From assembly GCF_921293095.1 (NCBI RefSeq), contig NC_060248.1:13100744-13164743 (forward strand): a stretch of DNA of 64,000 nt, in the 5' to 3' direction. Numbering within the stretch: position 1 is the first letter of the stretch; every line of letters starts with the position of its first letter. Made by a program: the position numbers and the translations under genes. Of this stretch, positions 12,317 to 24,900 are shown piece by piece. Below the pieces are notes generated by a model, which saw nothing but the letters and a program-made list of their open reading frames with translations, was not told the DNA's origin and did no database searches. This DNA is from Ischnura elegans. Its lineage: Eukaryota; Arthropoda; Insecta; Odonata; Coenagrionidae.

Positions 12317-14376
12317 TAGGGATGTGCAAGTAGCACTTTTTGATCCCGAGTCGAGTTGAAAATTACTCGCAAGTATCAAGTCGAGTATGATAATTTCTGA
12401 ACCAGGCAATACAGCAATGCATACTACAATATATTCTACTCCAATTTTCTATGATGAATGTCTAGCCTAATGTAAGAAGGAAAATATAATGAGGATCGTT
12501 GATGGTTATTGCCAGAAGTAGGAGATGAATGAAAATTAATTTGTCTTCAACTGTTCTATCTCTCTTCAACTGTTAAAATTGAAATTAATTAACCCCAAGT
12601 AATATGTCGACAATATATATGTATCCAAACTACAAGGGAGAGCCCTGAGTATAGTAATTTTCGCAGCTATAATAAAGATTACATACTAAGTACATATATG
12701 AATAGTGTAATATTTGGCCCTTTCAAATTCTCAAGCAGAAAATCCAATTATTCTACATGCTCAGCCAGCAGGTTTTGACATCTCCATGTTACAGTATTAC
12801 TGTCTGCAGAAAATTGGCTTTCGCTGTGTGACTGGGCAAGTACTTTCCTACCAAAATTGCAAGATTTTGGAGACTTTGGAATTTTTATTAAAAATTATAT
12901 CAACGATTTATTTGGACCTTGAATCTCCATGGAATTCAAGTGGACAAAGCGAACGAACTATAGAACTAAACTTTAGTTTTGTAGAGCCAAAAAAATTCTA
13001 TACTTCTCACATCATTTAATCAGCGTTAAAACCTCTTGCTTTTTTTAAGTTCAAGAAAGAAACTAAACGCTACAAATGAATATCACATCGGACGGACGCA
13101 GTAATAAAAAAGGCTAAAAGATGCCTTGTGATATGAAAACTCCCCCTTCCGCGCGACTCACCTCAGCGAAGGTGGAAAGGGAAAAAGGGTATCAGTTGTT
13201 GCCTTTCGTGGAAACTGTTCATTTTTCTCTCTCTTAAGCATGGTGACTTAATTTCTTCACTTTACTTCAATACCCGAGCCATATTTCTTATGCGTGGGAT
13301 GGTTCCAAAAAATATCCAATCCTTAGTATTTTCTTTCGAGTAATGCGCTAAATGGCCAAGTCGATCTATACATAATCCTTTTTAACATCCTCATTTTAGT
13401 GTTTTAAGTCAATTAAGACGATTATCCATGCTTTACATGACGATTTTCAAGACTAATGTTTTAAAAAAACTTGAAAAATCGGCCTCAGTTACCGAGCCTC
13501 AGAGGTCCGCGGCGTGTAGGTCAGCCTTGACGCGCGATTGAAAAATCGCTCTTATTTCCTTCGTCGCAAACTTTCTTTTCAAGATTTCTACTTAGTAATC
13601 TTTAGAAATCTCTACTTTATATTGTGGTTCAAATTTTCCGAGTTATATTTTTCGTAAACGAAAGATAATGTCTACTTTATGTCAAATTTCACGTGAAAAA
13701 CGGGTCGGCCATTTTGCGTTGTAAAACCAGACAGATGAGAGCCAAAATCTTCAAAAGTCATTGAAAATACAAGAAAAGCACTATGTCAAAGGAATATTGC
13801 ATTTTTTTATCCCATTAAACTCATCCAACGCAAAACCACCTGGATAAATTCAAAGATTTTTTGAGGAAAAACAATATGTCGCGTGGCATTGAAAAATTGG
13901 TCATGTTTGGGCCACTGTATCTCACTAAAGGGTCGTATTTATGTAAAACGGCATATAAATCTATATCTGGTAATAATTTATGAGTATTTACGCTGAGTTT
14001 CAAGTCTCTATCCCCAAAAAGGTCATTTTGGACTTCATTCCAGCTTTTTCCGATTTCGGACCAGTGCGCGCCAGGTAGGAAGACGATCGGCCGCCGCGGC
14101 TGCCGTAAAGGTATTCGGCGCCCATGTCGACAACTAGTGTATTCGGCAAGCTGAAACTATCAGGCCAAGGCATTAGGATGACTTATCGGCTTTAAAAACT
14201 GCATTATAACACGAGTTTCATGATAGCACTTCCTGACGGCAGATCGCTGGGCCTACTATACTCGAAAGCTCATAACCTTAAATACTCGACTCGACATTCG
14301 TAATGCTACTCGAAACGCTCGAGTCGAGTACCAACTACTCGACTCGACTTGAATTTTCGAGTACTCGCACATCCCA
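12317..14376. mobile_element. Innermost hAT-like element, 2.06 kb
   Basis: The ends TAGGGATGTGCAAGTA and, inverted, GAGTACTCGCACATCCCA delimit an insertion inside the hAT element. Subterminal runs of ACTCGACTCG-type motifs occur at both ends. I found no clean target duplication, so the exact ends may be off by a few bases. No transposase motif was seen. Confidence 0.6.
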
Positions 14377-14671
14377 GGAAGATATGTGTTTTATTATCAC
14401 GATTACGAGGCGCGAAAATTCAAATGAATTTTGGAAACGTGGTCGTATATTTTGTGGTTTGAAGTACTACTGGAATCGGAATCGATTTTTCACCTTGGCA
14501 AGTACTCGTTTTCGATTCCGGTTCTTGGCCGAGAATCGAGGAATCGAACCGACCCATCACTAGTTATTATATATCAAAACTTGACAATAGTTATAATTTT
14601 TTTATTTCTCCGAGTCTTTGGAGGGGGATCCATCCCCTCATCCCTCCCATTGTTACGCCACTGCCAAAGAT

Positions 14672-15550
14672 GTATTTGGTGCCAGTAATGCAATTAATTT
14701 TACTTTGTTGATCACATCATCGGTCCTAACATTCCGTATCCCTATCTTATTGCTGCTTCCTCATCACCCATCTGGTTGGTCTGATTATTTTTCTTACCAG
14801 TATGCACATGATCATGATTTCCAGGGCCTAATAGCCTAATATAACCTTCAGGATGATGCCTCAAAGTTTCCACTTGAGTTTTGCATAACAGCTACATTGA
14901 GAGCTTTGCTACTCCCACTAAACTGAATGTTTGCCCCTTACCCCGTTTCAAGCATTTCTCTCAATTTACTCTTTGATCCAGCTTCATGTTTACAGGGAAT
15001 AGACTGCTGGTCAGTTTTCCACATCCATTCCCATCATGTTTTTAATAAGACACCATCACATGGACTTGTGCCTATCTATCATCTGTCAACTATCTGATCT
15101 ATCAGCCATAGGTGACCCGAGTGAGAGTAACTGACTAACCACCCCTAGCAATTGTAACTCCAGTCATTGGAATGTACAACCCTTCCTGCCAAAACTAGAC
15201 TGCAACCCAGAGGAAAGAATGGGATGTATAAAACAGTCAAATGGCACACTATTTTTTGACTTGGACTCAGTGGTGGTCACCTTAATTTGTTCACATCATC
15301 AAAGGATTCAGGTGAAGCACAGAAGGGATGGATAGGGTGGTGAGCATTTACCTGCATGAGGGAGACATTTCTCTCCAATAAAACATTTAAGTTTAGATCA
15401 AGAAACATAACAGAAGCCAAAAAGTTTCATGCATCATGTGCAATTTATCTCATTTTTGCAGCACCTTTAAAATTACAATACATAAAACAATACCAAAACT
15501 TTCCTTCGCATCGACATTTAAATATTTCTCCAAATATCATGTATAATTAA
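14672..15550. other. Region downstream of the kinesin gene
   Basis: It lies between the hAT nest and the 3' end of the minus-strand kinesin gene. No coding or repeat structure could be supported. Confidence 0.4.
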
Positions 15551-15568
15551 TCCATACACACAATCACA

Positions 15569-15574
15569 TTTATT
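15569..15574 (-). promoter_or_regulatory. KIF11: Poly(A) signal AATAAA of the kinesin-5 gene
   Basis: Minus-strand AATAAA lies about 235 bases after the stop codon at 15808. It is followed on the minus strand by a GT-rich stretch (TGTGATTGTGTGTATGG) suited to cleavage-factor binding. Cleavage would be expected near 15,545-15,555. The 3' UTR would then be roughly 250 bases and AT-rich. Confidence 0.65.
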
Positions 15575-15807
15575 TAATAAAAAGCTATTTTACACATGAG
15601 TTTCCTGCTGAGTAAGTTAGTAACACTTGGTGTCACGAATATAAAATTAAGTTTTTTCAATTAAAAAAACAAGAATTAAAAAAAACTATATTTTTAGGAA
15701 ATAGTGTACAGACTTACTTTAAAATATACAGTGAAAAAACATTAAAAAATAAAATCCAAACCTTACTATGAAAAAAGTAATGTTTGGAAGGAGTAAAACA
15801 TTGCTTA

Positions 15808-15924
15808 TCAGTCATCGTTTCTTTCTGACAATGGATTCCGCAGCAGTCTTGTATTCCTCGGTGCTCTCAATCGAGATTTGGCCTTCACAGCCTTGGTAAC
15901 CTTCAAGTTCTCTTGATTCTCCAA
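15808..15924 (-). CDS. KIF11: Kinesin-5 terminal exon K
   Basis: 117 nt including the TGA stop at 15808-15810. The acceptor TTTCAG has a fair pyrimidine tract. It encodes LENQENLKVTKAVKAKSRLR and then APRNTRLLRNPLSERNDD, a short basic C-terminus. Basic ends are usual in kinesin-5 and may add a second microtubule contact. Phase agrees with exon J, and a poly(A) signal follows. Confidence 0.78.
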   Translation of the reverse strand: MENQENLKVTKAVKAKSRLRAPRNTRLLRNPLSERNDD

Positions 15925-18900
15925 CTGAAATGGAAGGAAATTGAAAGATAGAGATAAAGGCAGAAATAATTCCCAAACATTATTTATGGGGGCACAGAGA
16001 AAACATACACTGAACTAAATAAGGACATGAAATGGCATCGTTATGCAGTAGCAACAGGTCCCAGAGACCTAATGAGAGGCTTCACCAATGAAACCCTACA
16101 TGGCTAAGTCCACGAAAAATGTCCGCACACAGGGTTTGGGAGTTTTGGTTTCCTCTTAAAACACTCACCTCCCCAAAGAGGAACTCCGAGAGAAAGTCTC
16201 GAGATCCTCCTCCGAGTAGGGAGAATAGGAGAAGGGAGAAAGAAAAAAAACTCTCACGCGTTTCTGAAGCCAGAATACTTCCTCCCGATCGAGGAAGAGG
16301 AAATTTTTCGTGGAGGAAGAGATAATTTGAGGATTATTTAAGGTAACCAAATGTAATCCTCTCCTCTTGCTGGAGCTATGCTGTGTGGACTCAGGGAGGA
16401 AATTAGTTTAGAAACTGTTTAACGAAACAAAATTTTGACATTTTTACCGCTTCTACAGTTTAAGAACAACAAATGAACGCTATTTTGAAGTTTTATATTG
16501 TTAGCCCAGTCAAAATAGACATTGACCCTTGCATAAATTGCCAACAAGCTGAAAATTTGCATGGAACTCAAGGATACCACTCTAATGAAATCCTGAAAAT
16601 TCCCCATCGATCCCGTGTGTGCAAAAAATTTTATTCAAGGTCAAAGGTCACAAAAATGAGTTTTTTGCATTTTTTCGCCAAACGGTTAGTTTAATGATAA
16701 AAATTGCTCAGACCAAAATTGTAGATCAGAAATTTATCTACAAAATTGTCATTTCACTTTTTTCTCTAACATTTACCGTTTCTGAGAAAAAGCCATTCGA
16801 ATGTAGGCTGAGTTACGCTGTGGCATTTTTTAGTGTTCCCCCCCCCCAGAAGTTTGAGGGGAGGATTCTGGGTGGTATGCTGTTGACTCGAACCCAGGGG
16901 ATGATGTTTTGCGGAGCGGCCGGTCAACGGGAGCAGTGGCGCAGTGGTTGACTTCGCCCTGTCTACCCCTCCACTCCCTGGAAAAATCCCTCCCCTCAAA
17001 TCCTGTCTTGTCCGGCATACGCAAGCTCTCTTCTGCTCGTGGCCTGGTCGGGGACACATGTCTAGTGAGACATGGCAAATTTAGAGCAATTATTCTGCTG
17101 GTATTTAGCTGGTAATGTTTCCTTTGGCATCATGAATTACTATCATTGTTTTCTGTAATACTTCTGATTTTTGAATACTCTATTTTGAATAGATATCGAA
17201 CGGTAATACCTCGTAAATTATTTTTTGCTACCTTTTTCTTGTGAGCTGTTTTTCTTGTTTGTGGAGTCTTTCCCTGATCCAGCTTGTGACCGACGGTTGG
17301 AGTTTTTCCCTATGTCTGGGCTTACGTGAACAATCAACTAGATTTTACGATGTAACGCCACAACGCGTCCAATAATATTCGGACGGCGCAACAATAAAGT
17401 CATGCATATTACGGAGAATACAGCTCCAGCTTCATGTGTAAGTAAATATGTAAGTCCTCTAATTCGCGTGGTAAGGCACAATTCGGAGTTTTGCTTAAAA
17501 TCCATAAATTGATATTAAATTTAAAAAATCGCGAAGTAACTAAATGAAACGAATGTGGATAAAATGTAACAGTGATTTAAAAAATTAGAAGAGAGAAAAA
17601 ATATTGCCGACTCTGGGACTCAAACCCGGGACACCTACTAGGTTATAGGACTAGCGCCCTAGATTGCGCCGCCACGGCCGTAGTTAGGAGGTGGTGATTA
17701 CTCAAGGGATGCCATACTGCGCGAAATCTTTACAAGCGAATATCTCTCGAACCCGGGCTCGGAAGAAAGCCGTGACACTTTTTCTACCTTACCTATATAG
17801 TATCAGAATATAACATCCAGATCCTGAACATCACTTTGGCGACAACTCCTTGTTAGTAGGTGACTCACCTAGCATTTGGCCTCCCAAAAACTGGGAGAAT
17901 TGAAGCTTGTCAACAAACAACAAACAACTGGTAGATCAAACAAGGTCAGTTGGTGAGACAGGGTAGGGATGAAACAAGTTTCGATTGCTCCCATGTAACT
18001 TGATATTTTCGTTTGAAGCAAGTGATTTATGGTCCGTGGGGTCTTGGAAAGGAAAAAAACCATCAGAGGCATGGGCTGATGGAGGGCCGGGGGTGATTTT
18101 GTGAAATCTATGCCGTGGTTTACGGCACTGAGATTCCTCCGATTATTGTCCAATCTCTTGGGAAGATTCACGCTATGTGCCTGTCGTGTTTTGCTTTAAA
18201 ATTTTCCATGGCTGAAATTCTATAGCAATACTCCTATGAGAGCTTTTAAAAAAAATTGATCGTGAGTAGGACAAGCATGGTAGTGCAACGGCATATGCAA
18301 AGAGAGGCTACTCCCTCTTATGGGACGTTGAATTCATGAAAGCATTGATTTAAAGTTTTGGATTCAGATTCAATTTCTTCGACGAATTTGGATCCGAAGT
18401 ATATTAGGTGAAGGGCATTATTCGTGTATATTTGGATCAGAGGTATCCGAATCGACCGTCCCTAGTAAGCATCATAAGTTAATAAGTTAAGTTAAGCTAC
18501 AAGTGAATACCTACTTATCTCCGAGCGCCATACATATCGTGTAAATTTAGCTGGAAAACTTGTGAATTATTAGTATTGAAAGTGGAAATTTTGATGACTG
18601 TCGAAGTCCAGGCATAAGTCTGCAACACTGCGCGATAAGATAAAAAATGCCGGAAAGTTTTTTTTTCTTTAGCTCCGATGCTCAAAATAGAGGTGCACCT
18701 CTTACACACGCTCATACGGTAATTACCCCACACGAATTGAGTTGTATGATGGAGTCGTCCCATAGCTACATGGTGTCCTTTGCACCATGCAGGACGGAAT
18801 GGTTGTAGAATGTCATTAGCAACATAGTTGCATTCCCGGAAAAAAGGATTGATACAGAAAGGTGGATGATGATTGCATGCACACCATCTGGAAGCCTTAC

Positions 18901-21900
18901 CCTACCACCCCTACTGTTACCCTTCCGGCGTTGCCACATCTTGAAACAAAAATCTCCCCTCTCCCACAACCTATCCTTTCTCCCTCGCACACCATTCTTC
19001 TAAGATGCTTTGCGTTTACTGAATTCCGCTTCAAACGCTCATAGAGAGAGATCGGTCGTGCGAGTGCGTTCGCATACAAGAAATTTCAAACGGACACAGG
19101 CATAGACCCCCAGAGTATGGCTTATGAATTTGGAAGATCATTTTTGACCAGTGTGTGGAAAGAGAATGACAACAATGCCAAGTGACGAGAGCTCACCTCA
19201 TCCTGGAAACTGGTGATGGCTGCAGCTGCCGATGGTACATCCGTTTCGCTTGCAGACTTGACTCGGAGAGTTGTAGATAGAGGCTCAGTTAATGATTCCA
19301 TATCAGTTGCAGGTAGTGATGACACACTGGCTGATAGTTTAGGAATGTTGCTCTGCAAGTGTACATACATGGAAAGTCCCATTTAATTTCAAGCCACATT
19401 CTCCACACAATGCTTCAAGTTGGTTTGATAGATGAGCACAGCCAGAGGACTCATTATCCTCATCGTCAAGCACTCCTCAAAACAAGCACACCATGAGCAT
19501 GACTATCAAATTTAATCAAGCAATATCCATAACAAAAAATGCAAAAATTAATTGCAGCTTCATCAAAGATGAGATTTCGATACTCGCAAATTACTTTACC
19601 ATGGTTTTTATATGAGTTAACAAGACTCAATTAGATTTAGAATCTTCAAAGTAAAATCCAATGAATGACACAAATTATGTGACTTCAAAAATATCAATAT
19701 TTAGGAAATAAATAAGTGGTAGAAAAAAAGGTGTACTTTAATTTTCATCACCTCCATGGATTTGGTCATTTTGCACAAATATCATATTTCTCCGAATATA
19801 GTCCCCCACCCCCTTAATTTTGAGGCTTCAGTTTCAGGAACATTAAAAAAAATGCATTTGAATAAAGTCCCCCCTTTACTTTTATGCGCATTTTTGGAAA
19901 AAAAGGGGGGACTCGATTCAGACAAATAAGGTAGTGGGAAACTGACCAAATTTTCCCTAATCATCTCTAACTTGGATAAAAATTGTGCACATGCTAATTC
20001 ATTTCAAGCTATGTATAATAGGCCACACATTAAAAAACAGAATATGTACTTCCATGGGGATGCAAGCAACTCAGACTTACTCAAGTTGATTTCAAGAAAA
20101 TAACTCAACAACTTTTTTGAAAACCCAAGTCCATTAATATTTTGAAAAACTGTTTGAGTCGAAGACAGCCGTTGAGAAAATATCTGAGAATAACTAGATA
20201 AGAGGATGGTTGACTGTCAGGGAATACATGTGAATCATAATACTTTGAAATTTAATCATTCAATTGCAGTAATTTCCCAAAGAATTACCATTCCAAAAAA
20301 ATTTTCCAGGAGAAAACTACCTTAAGACTAAATTTCAGTACGGAATACTTAACCCATTAACGGCCGAAGGTGCAAAAATGCACCATTTTTTAATTAGTTC
20401 CTGAAAAAATATCTACTCTGTTATTTAATATTTTTTCCGTAGAAAATTATTCATTAGATGATAAACTTATTCTTAAAACCGTTTTCTTTAAAAATTTTGA
20501 CGTGATTATTTAGTTATAATTTTTCAAGTTTACTAAATTTCTTGCTCATCTACGGCTATTAACTTAATAATTTTTTATGAGTGCACTAAGAATATTTATG
20601 AATCCAAATACTAGTAACATAAATGCACTACTAATGCTTAATTACTCAGATTTTTTAACATCAAATAATATATTTAGAGATATACAATTTTGACACTTTT
20701 ATATAATGGTGCGTTTTCGCACCTTTGGCGTTTGGGGGTAAGGCAGATTAGGACTGAGGCACCATACCGAGAGACAAATCTAGCAAACCTTGGTCATTAA
20801 TATTGTATGCTACCCTGTAATTATTCGGTGAATCAATTTAAGCACTGTTGGGTTTTAAATACCATAAAATGTATTTTCTTATCTTATTGGTCTCACAGCT
20901 GTCGTCTTCTAAAATGTGGCTTCATTTCATCATTGTGTACTAATGAGCAGCTCGATTCCCCGCCACGAGACATCGGTTTTTGACTGTGTGTAATGTACAG
21001 TTTCTCAAACAAAGCAAATAGCAAAATAGCAAAAGGTCATTCAGATACAGACTACTGTAGATGGATAATAAAAGAAGGTGTATGTCCACCCAAGATATCT
21101 TGACCACTTTAGAGGAAACCCGGGATTCTGTGGATGATGCCATGGATGTTGTCTATATACTACCAGACGTAAACAACTTGACTGATGAAGAAGACATCGA
21201 TGTTAACACTTGAACTGCAAAGCCAATTAACAATGACATCGAGGTAACATTGGAAACACATCGAGGCAAAGGCATAGTGGAGCACCGGCTGAGTGCGCAA
21301 GAAGAAGGAAAGCCATCAGTGTACCAAAAAAAGGTATCCAGTCGTCTGATAAAAGGGACTGATTTTCCAAAATGGAAAGAGGATATTGATGATAAGTTTT
21401 GGTGCCATCCAATATCTAAAGAGAAGGAATATGACGAAAAAATTAAAGACCTGAATTTAGAGGTATGTCTCCATCTGACATTTTCCTCCCGTTTCTTTGT
21501 TTGGGAATGAATGGTATATTTTTCAAAAAAAAGTATGCTACTTATAGCAAAAGGCATCAGTTATAATTAGTATTGTAGACTTGGAAAAGTTTTTTGAGAT
21601 TTTGATTCTCTCTGGGTATCATGTGCTCCCGGAGCAGGACTTGTACTTTACTAAAGATATTATAAAGATAAATGGGTTGAATTAGTTCGTCAAAATATGA
21701 GTAGAAAGAGATAAAGGAAAATATCCACCTTTTTTCTCAACAAAACGGACAAATTCTCAATGCTGAGACCAATATGTACTATGTTGAATGCTAATATTTT
21801 TGGAATTTTTTCTCTATGGATGAGCAAATGGTTCCGTATTTTGGATGCCACTCAGCGAATATGTTGATACAAAATTAACCGGTTCGATTGGGGTTCAAAT

Positions 21901-24900
21901 TATGGTGTCTTTGCTCTTCAGATGATTACCTCATCCAATTTTTGTTGGCATGGAGGGGCTAAATCAATCAAACCCTCATGAAGGTAAGATTAGGAGCCCT
22001 CGTTGTTTCACATTTCTTAAAAATAATTCTTGATACTGCACAGCATCGGATATTTTTGACAACTTCTCTTATTCATGTTCCTTGTTCCAAACAATGAAGG
22101 AAAGGCGATCCTTTGCAACTTGAACCACTCCGGAAAATAGAACTGGAAAGTGCCTGCTTAAAGACACTGAAGCTCTTGGAAAAAACCTCGAGGCTCAATT
22201 GATTATGCTTTTGACGAGGAATCTGAAATATTCGCGGTCAAATGGAATGAAAGCTCTGTTGTAATTGTGGCCAGAAACACATTGCCAATTTACCATTTGA
22301 AAGAAAAGACGTAACTTTTCCCATCCTTCTCGTCATTGGGGATTGCAATGAGTCCATAGGTGGAGTATATATCACGATAATACAAACACGAATTATAGAA
22401 TCAAAATCAGAGGGAGAAAGTGGCAGTGGCCATCAATATACTGGATAGTGTGATTACTAATTCATGGAAAATCTATAGGAAGGCTAGTGGGCTTCAAATA
22501 TCTCCAATTGATTTCTCAAAGATCATGACGTTCTAACGTCAATCAAGACCGATTCAGTAATGGCAATCACTAAGAAATACATGCAGAAGGACCATCAAAT
22601 CCAAAAAAAGACAAACCTTCTCGTAATTCTTTACTAGCAGACACTAAAGAAGATAATGCAGGTCATGTTATTGAGAAAAAGGTATAAAAAAAAAAGGTGC
22701 AAGTAATGTACAGTGGAACCTCGCTAAAGCGAGTACGGGTTATAGCGACACCCCCGCTATTACGAGAGATAGCCGATGTACCGTCAATTGACCCTATAAT
22801 AAGCGTGTTAAAAAATTCGTTTTTACGAGACCCTTTCGGCGTTCGCTCTCGCCATAGCGAAGGTTTCACCGCCGGAAGACTTTCATTAAGACTCCTTAAC
22901 CTCTGTAATTGCTAGCGATCCGTTAGTAATGAAGTTAATGGAGTGCTCAGTCTCAATTTATGTGGTAAACTGTCGTTCGATAAATATAATGATTGACGAA
23001 ACAATGCTTTGAATGATTTTTATTCAGTGCGGCGCTTATAAATTGTTTGAATAGTTAGTCGTTATTTGAGTAAGGAAATTTAGTGATGCAAAAAAACATC
23101 GCCTTTCGTCTGGATTTATGCTTACGTTTATCGGATAGATGTTTATCTGTCGCCGCACCACTCCTGTTCCTGTATATCTGTTCGCAACAGGTATATTGGC
23201 TATTATTTGCTCCACCTCCGGTAAAGCAACAATTCGCTATAGCGAGTGTTTATTAGTGCACCGTGGGGTGTCTTTATATCGAGGTTGCACTGTAATAGGC
23301 ACATTGTATATTTTTGGGTAAAATGTAATGTGCCCTTACATCAAATAATTTTCATAAATAAAAGGGTTTTGTTATGATATGGACGGTTACTTAATGATTT
23401 TAAACACTAATTTAAGCATTTCTAAGTGGTTATAAATAAAACTGTGGAAAAGAAAAATATTTTAGTTTTTCACGGTACGTTAACTGAAGTACCCACATTC
23501 CGCCAAAGTTAAGAAATCGCACCATTATTTTTCTGGTATAAATAAATTTTTTTAGAGCCTCAAATTTTTCAAAATTTCTTTTCTAGTACCTATTAAGACT
23601 AAATATGACGATAAATTTAAAAATTTCTACCGAATATTAGCCTTGGCCGTTAATGGGTTAAGCAACCTGAACATTGCCACCAGGATAAAAATTATAGCTC
23701 AGTGGAAAACATACAGAGCTTTTCTCACTTTCTAAATCATTCTTGAGATACTTGATTTTTAATAGGCAGGCCACCATAGGATGAAATGTGCCATTTATTT
23801 TTGCACCACTTGGGCTATGATGTTCCCATCTCTTTCCCTCGAGTTAACTTACCACTTTTCTGGGTCCACATTGAAAAGCCATCAAGCTACTAAATCTACC
23901 CTCCATAACTTTTACTTAGAGAGCAGGCCTCCCTAGCGAGTAGAGCAGATATTTCGGAGGCAAGAATATGATTGGTGATGAGGAATCGTAGATCAAATGG
24001 TGCCAGCCAGAGTGCACAAACCACTCACCTCATCCTTGGGATTCCCCCTTTCCAGTGCCTCCTGCGTCACTTCCTCAGAGTCCAATTTTGCCCTCAGCCT
24101 CCGCATCACTACCTCCTTGGGTGAGCTGATGACCAGCTTACGGGGATACTTGTAATCTCTTCGAGGTGGCGTCTCCCCTGCAAAGATAAGACATGGAACA
24201 CTCATTATGGAACTACTGAGGCAATGACCACTGCTGGCAATAATAAGATGAATCTCTTTTACAAGCAGAAAAAAGAAAATATGGGTCATTCCAACTGATG
24301 CAAAGTAAATTAGTAACACTTTCAACCCTACCCTCGCTATGTGGCATTTCTTAGTGTATCCCCACCCAAAAATTTTTGGCACCCCCCCCCCCCTCGCCCC
24401 CCAGAAATTCCTCCGAACTAATCCGCAAAACTTCTCCCACTAAGGACGTTTTGCGCTAAGGTTTTTCGCGCAAAGGCCCTTCGACTCAAAGGTTCAGAGA
24501 CTCCAAGTCTCAGAACTCTTGTCTCCTAACTCTTGTCTCCGAACTCTGTCCTACAAACGCTGTCCTACGACGCTGCCCTACGACGCTAGCCCTCCGACGC
24601 CAGCCCTCCGATGCCAGCCCACCTGGAGATCAAGACTTATATAGGCAGTACGGCAGAGGAATACCTACTCCTTGGCAATCAAGGGGAAGTGGGTGCTGAG
24701 GCATAAGAATGCAGTTTGGAGTGAGAAGTACTCCACTTGTCCTATCACAATTCTCTCTCCCTCCAACAAATCATCCCACTATGTCTTTACCCTCCATGAA
24801 TTCCAATGACTTGCCTCTACCAGCTATCACCCCACTTGGCTATGTCTCCAACCCAGGAGATAGAGGAGAGAAAATCCGCCGGTACGCGGTTCTCCCCCAA

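Larger units (their letters stand above)
11554..14562 (-). mobile_element. hAT element carrying a transposase remnant
   Basis: The ends TAGTGATGGGTCGATTCC and, inverted, GAATCGAACCGACCCATCACTA are flanked by a perfect duplication GTTATTAT (11546-11553 and 14563-14570). Repeated CGATTCCGATTCC-type motifs lie just inside both ends, as hAT elements often show. The C-terminal transposase motif near 11,930-12,130 on the minus strand confirms the family. Most of the interior is occupied by another element (12317-14376), so only a gutted copy is left. Confidence 0.85.
11390..14663. mobile_element. Outermost hAT-type MITE of a three-level nest
   Basis: The ends CAGTAGTGTAAC (left) and GTTACGCCACTG (right) are inverted copies with one mismatch. 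They are flanked by a perfect 8-bp duplication CCAAAGAT (11382-11389 and 14664-14671). Its own sequence is only about 265 bp (11390-11545 and 14571-14663 plus one target copy); the rest is a later insertion. An 8-bp duplication with short ends is the hAT pattern. Confidence 0.8.
15925..19196 (-). other. Kinesin-5 intron J-K
   Basis: A 3.3 kb intron. It holds a tRNA-like sequence, a possible SINE and a truncated TA element, all listed separately. The purine/pyrimidine-rich stretch near 16,170-16,320 was considered as an exon and rejected. Confidence 0.7.
20353..23657 (+). mobile_element. Degenerate piggyBac element, 3.3 kb
   Basis: TTAA lies at 20349-20352 and 23658-23661. Inside are perfect inverted ends CCCATTAACGGCC / GGCCGTTAATGGG. 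A decayed piggyBac transposase lies inside on the plus strand, and a 582-bp TA MITE has inserted into the 3' part. Without that MITE the element is about 2.7 kb, normal for piggyBac. Confidence 0.88.
19353..24028 (-). other. Kinesin-5 intron I-J
   Basis: A 4.7 kb intron, mostly occupied by the dead piggyBac element (20,353-23,657) plus a 150-bp MITE. The remaining stretches have no recognisable content. Confidence 0.7.

Noticed and set aside
16165..16350. Possible extra kinesin-5 exon between J and K (minus): pyrimidine tract, AG, then a purine-rich stretch ending GGGGAG before GTGAGT
   Set aside because: The implied exon is 41 or 38 nt, which would shift the frame into an early stop in exon K. 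Exon J joins exon K in phase without it. An unspliced alternative ending cannot be excluded, but nothing supports it.
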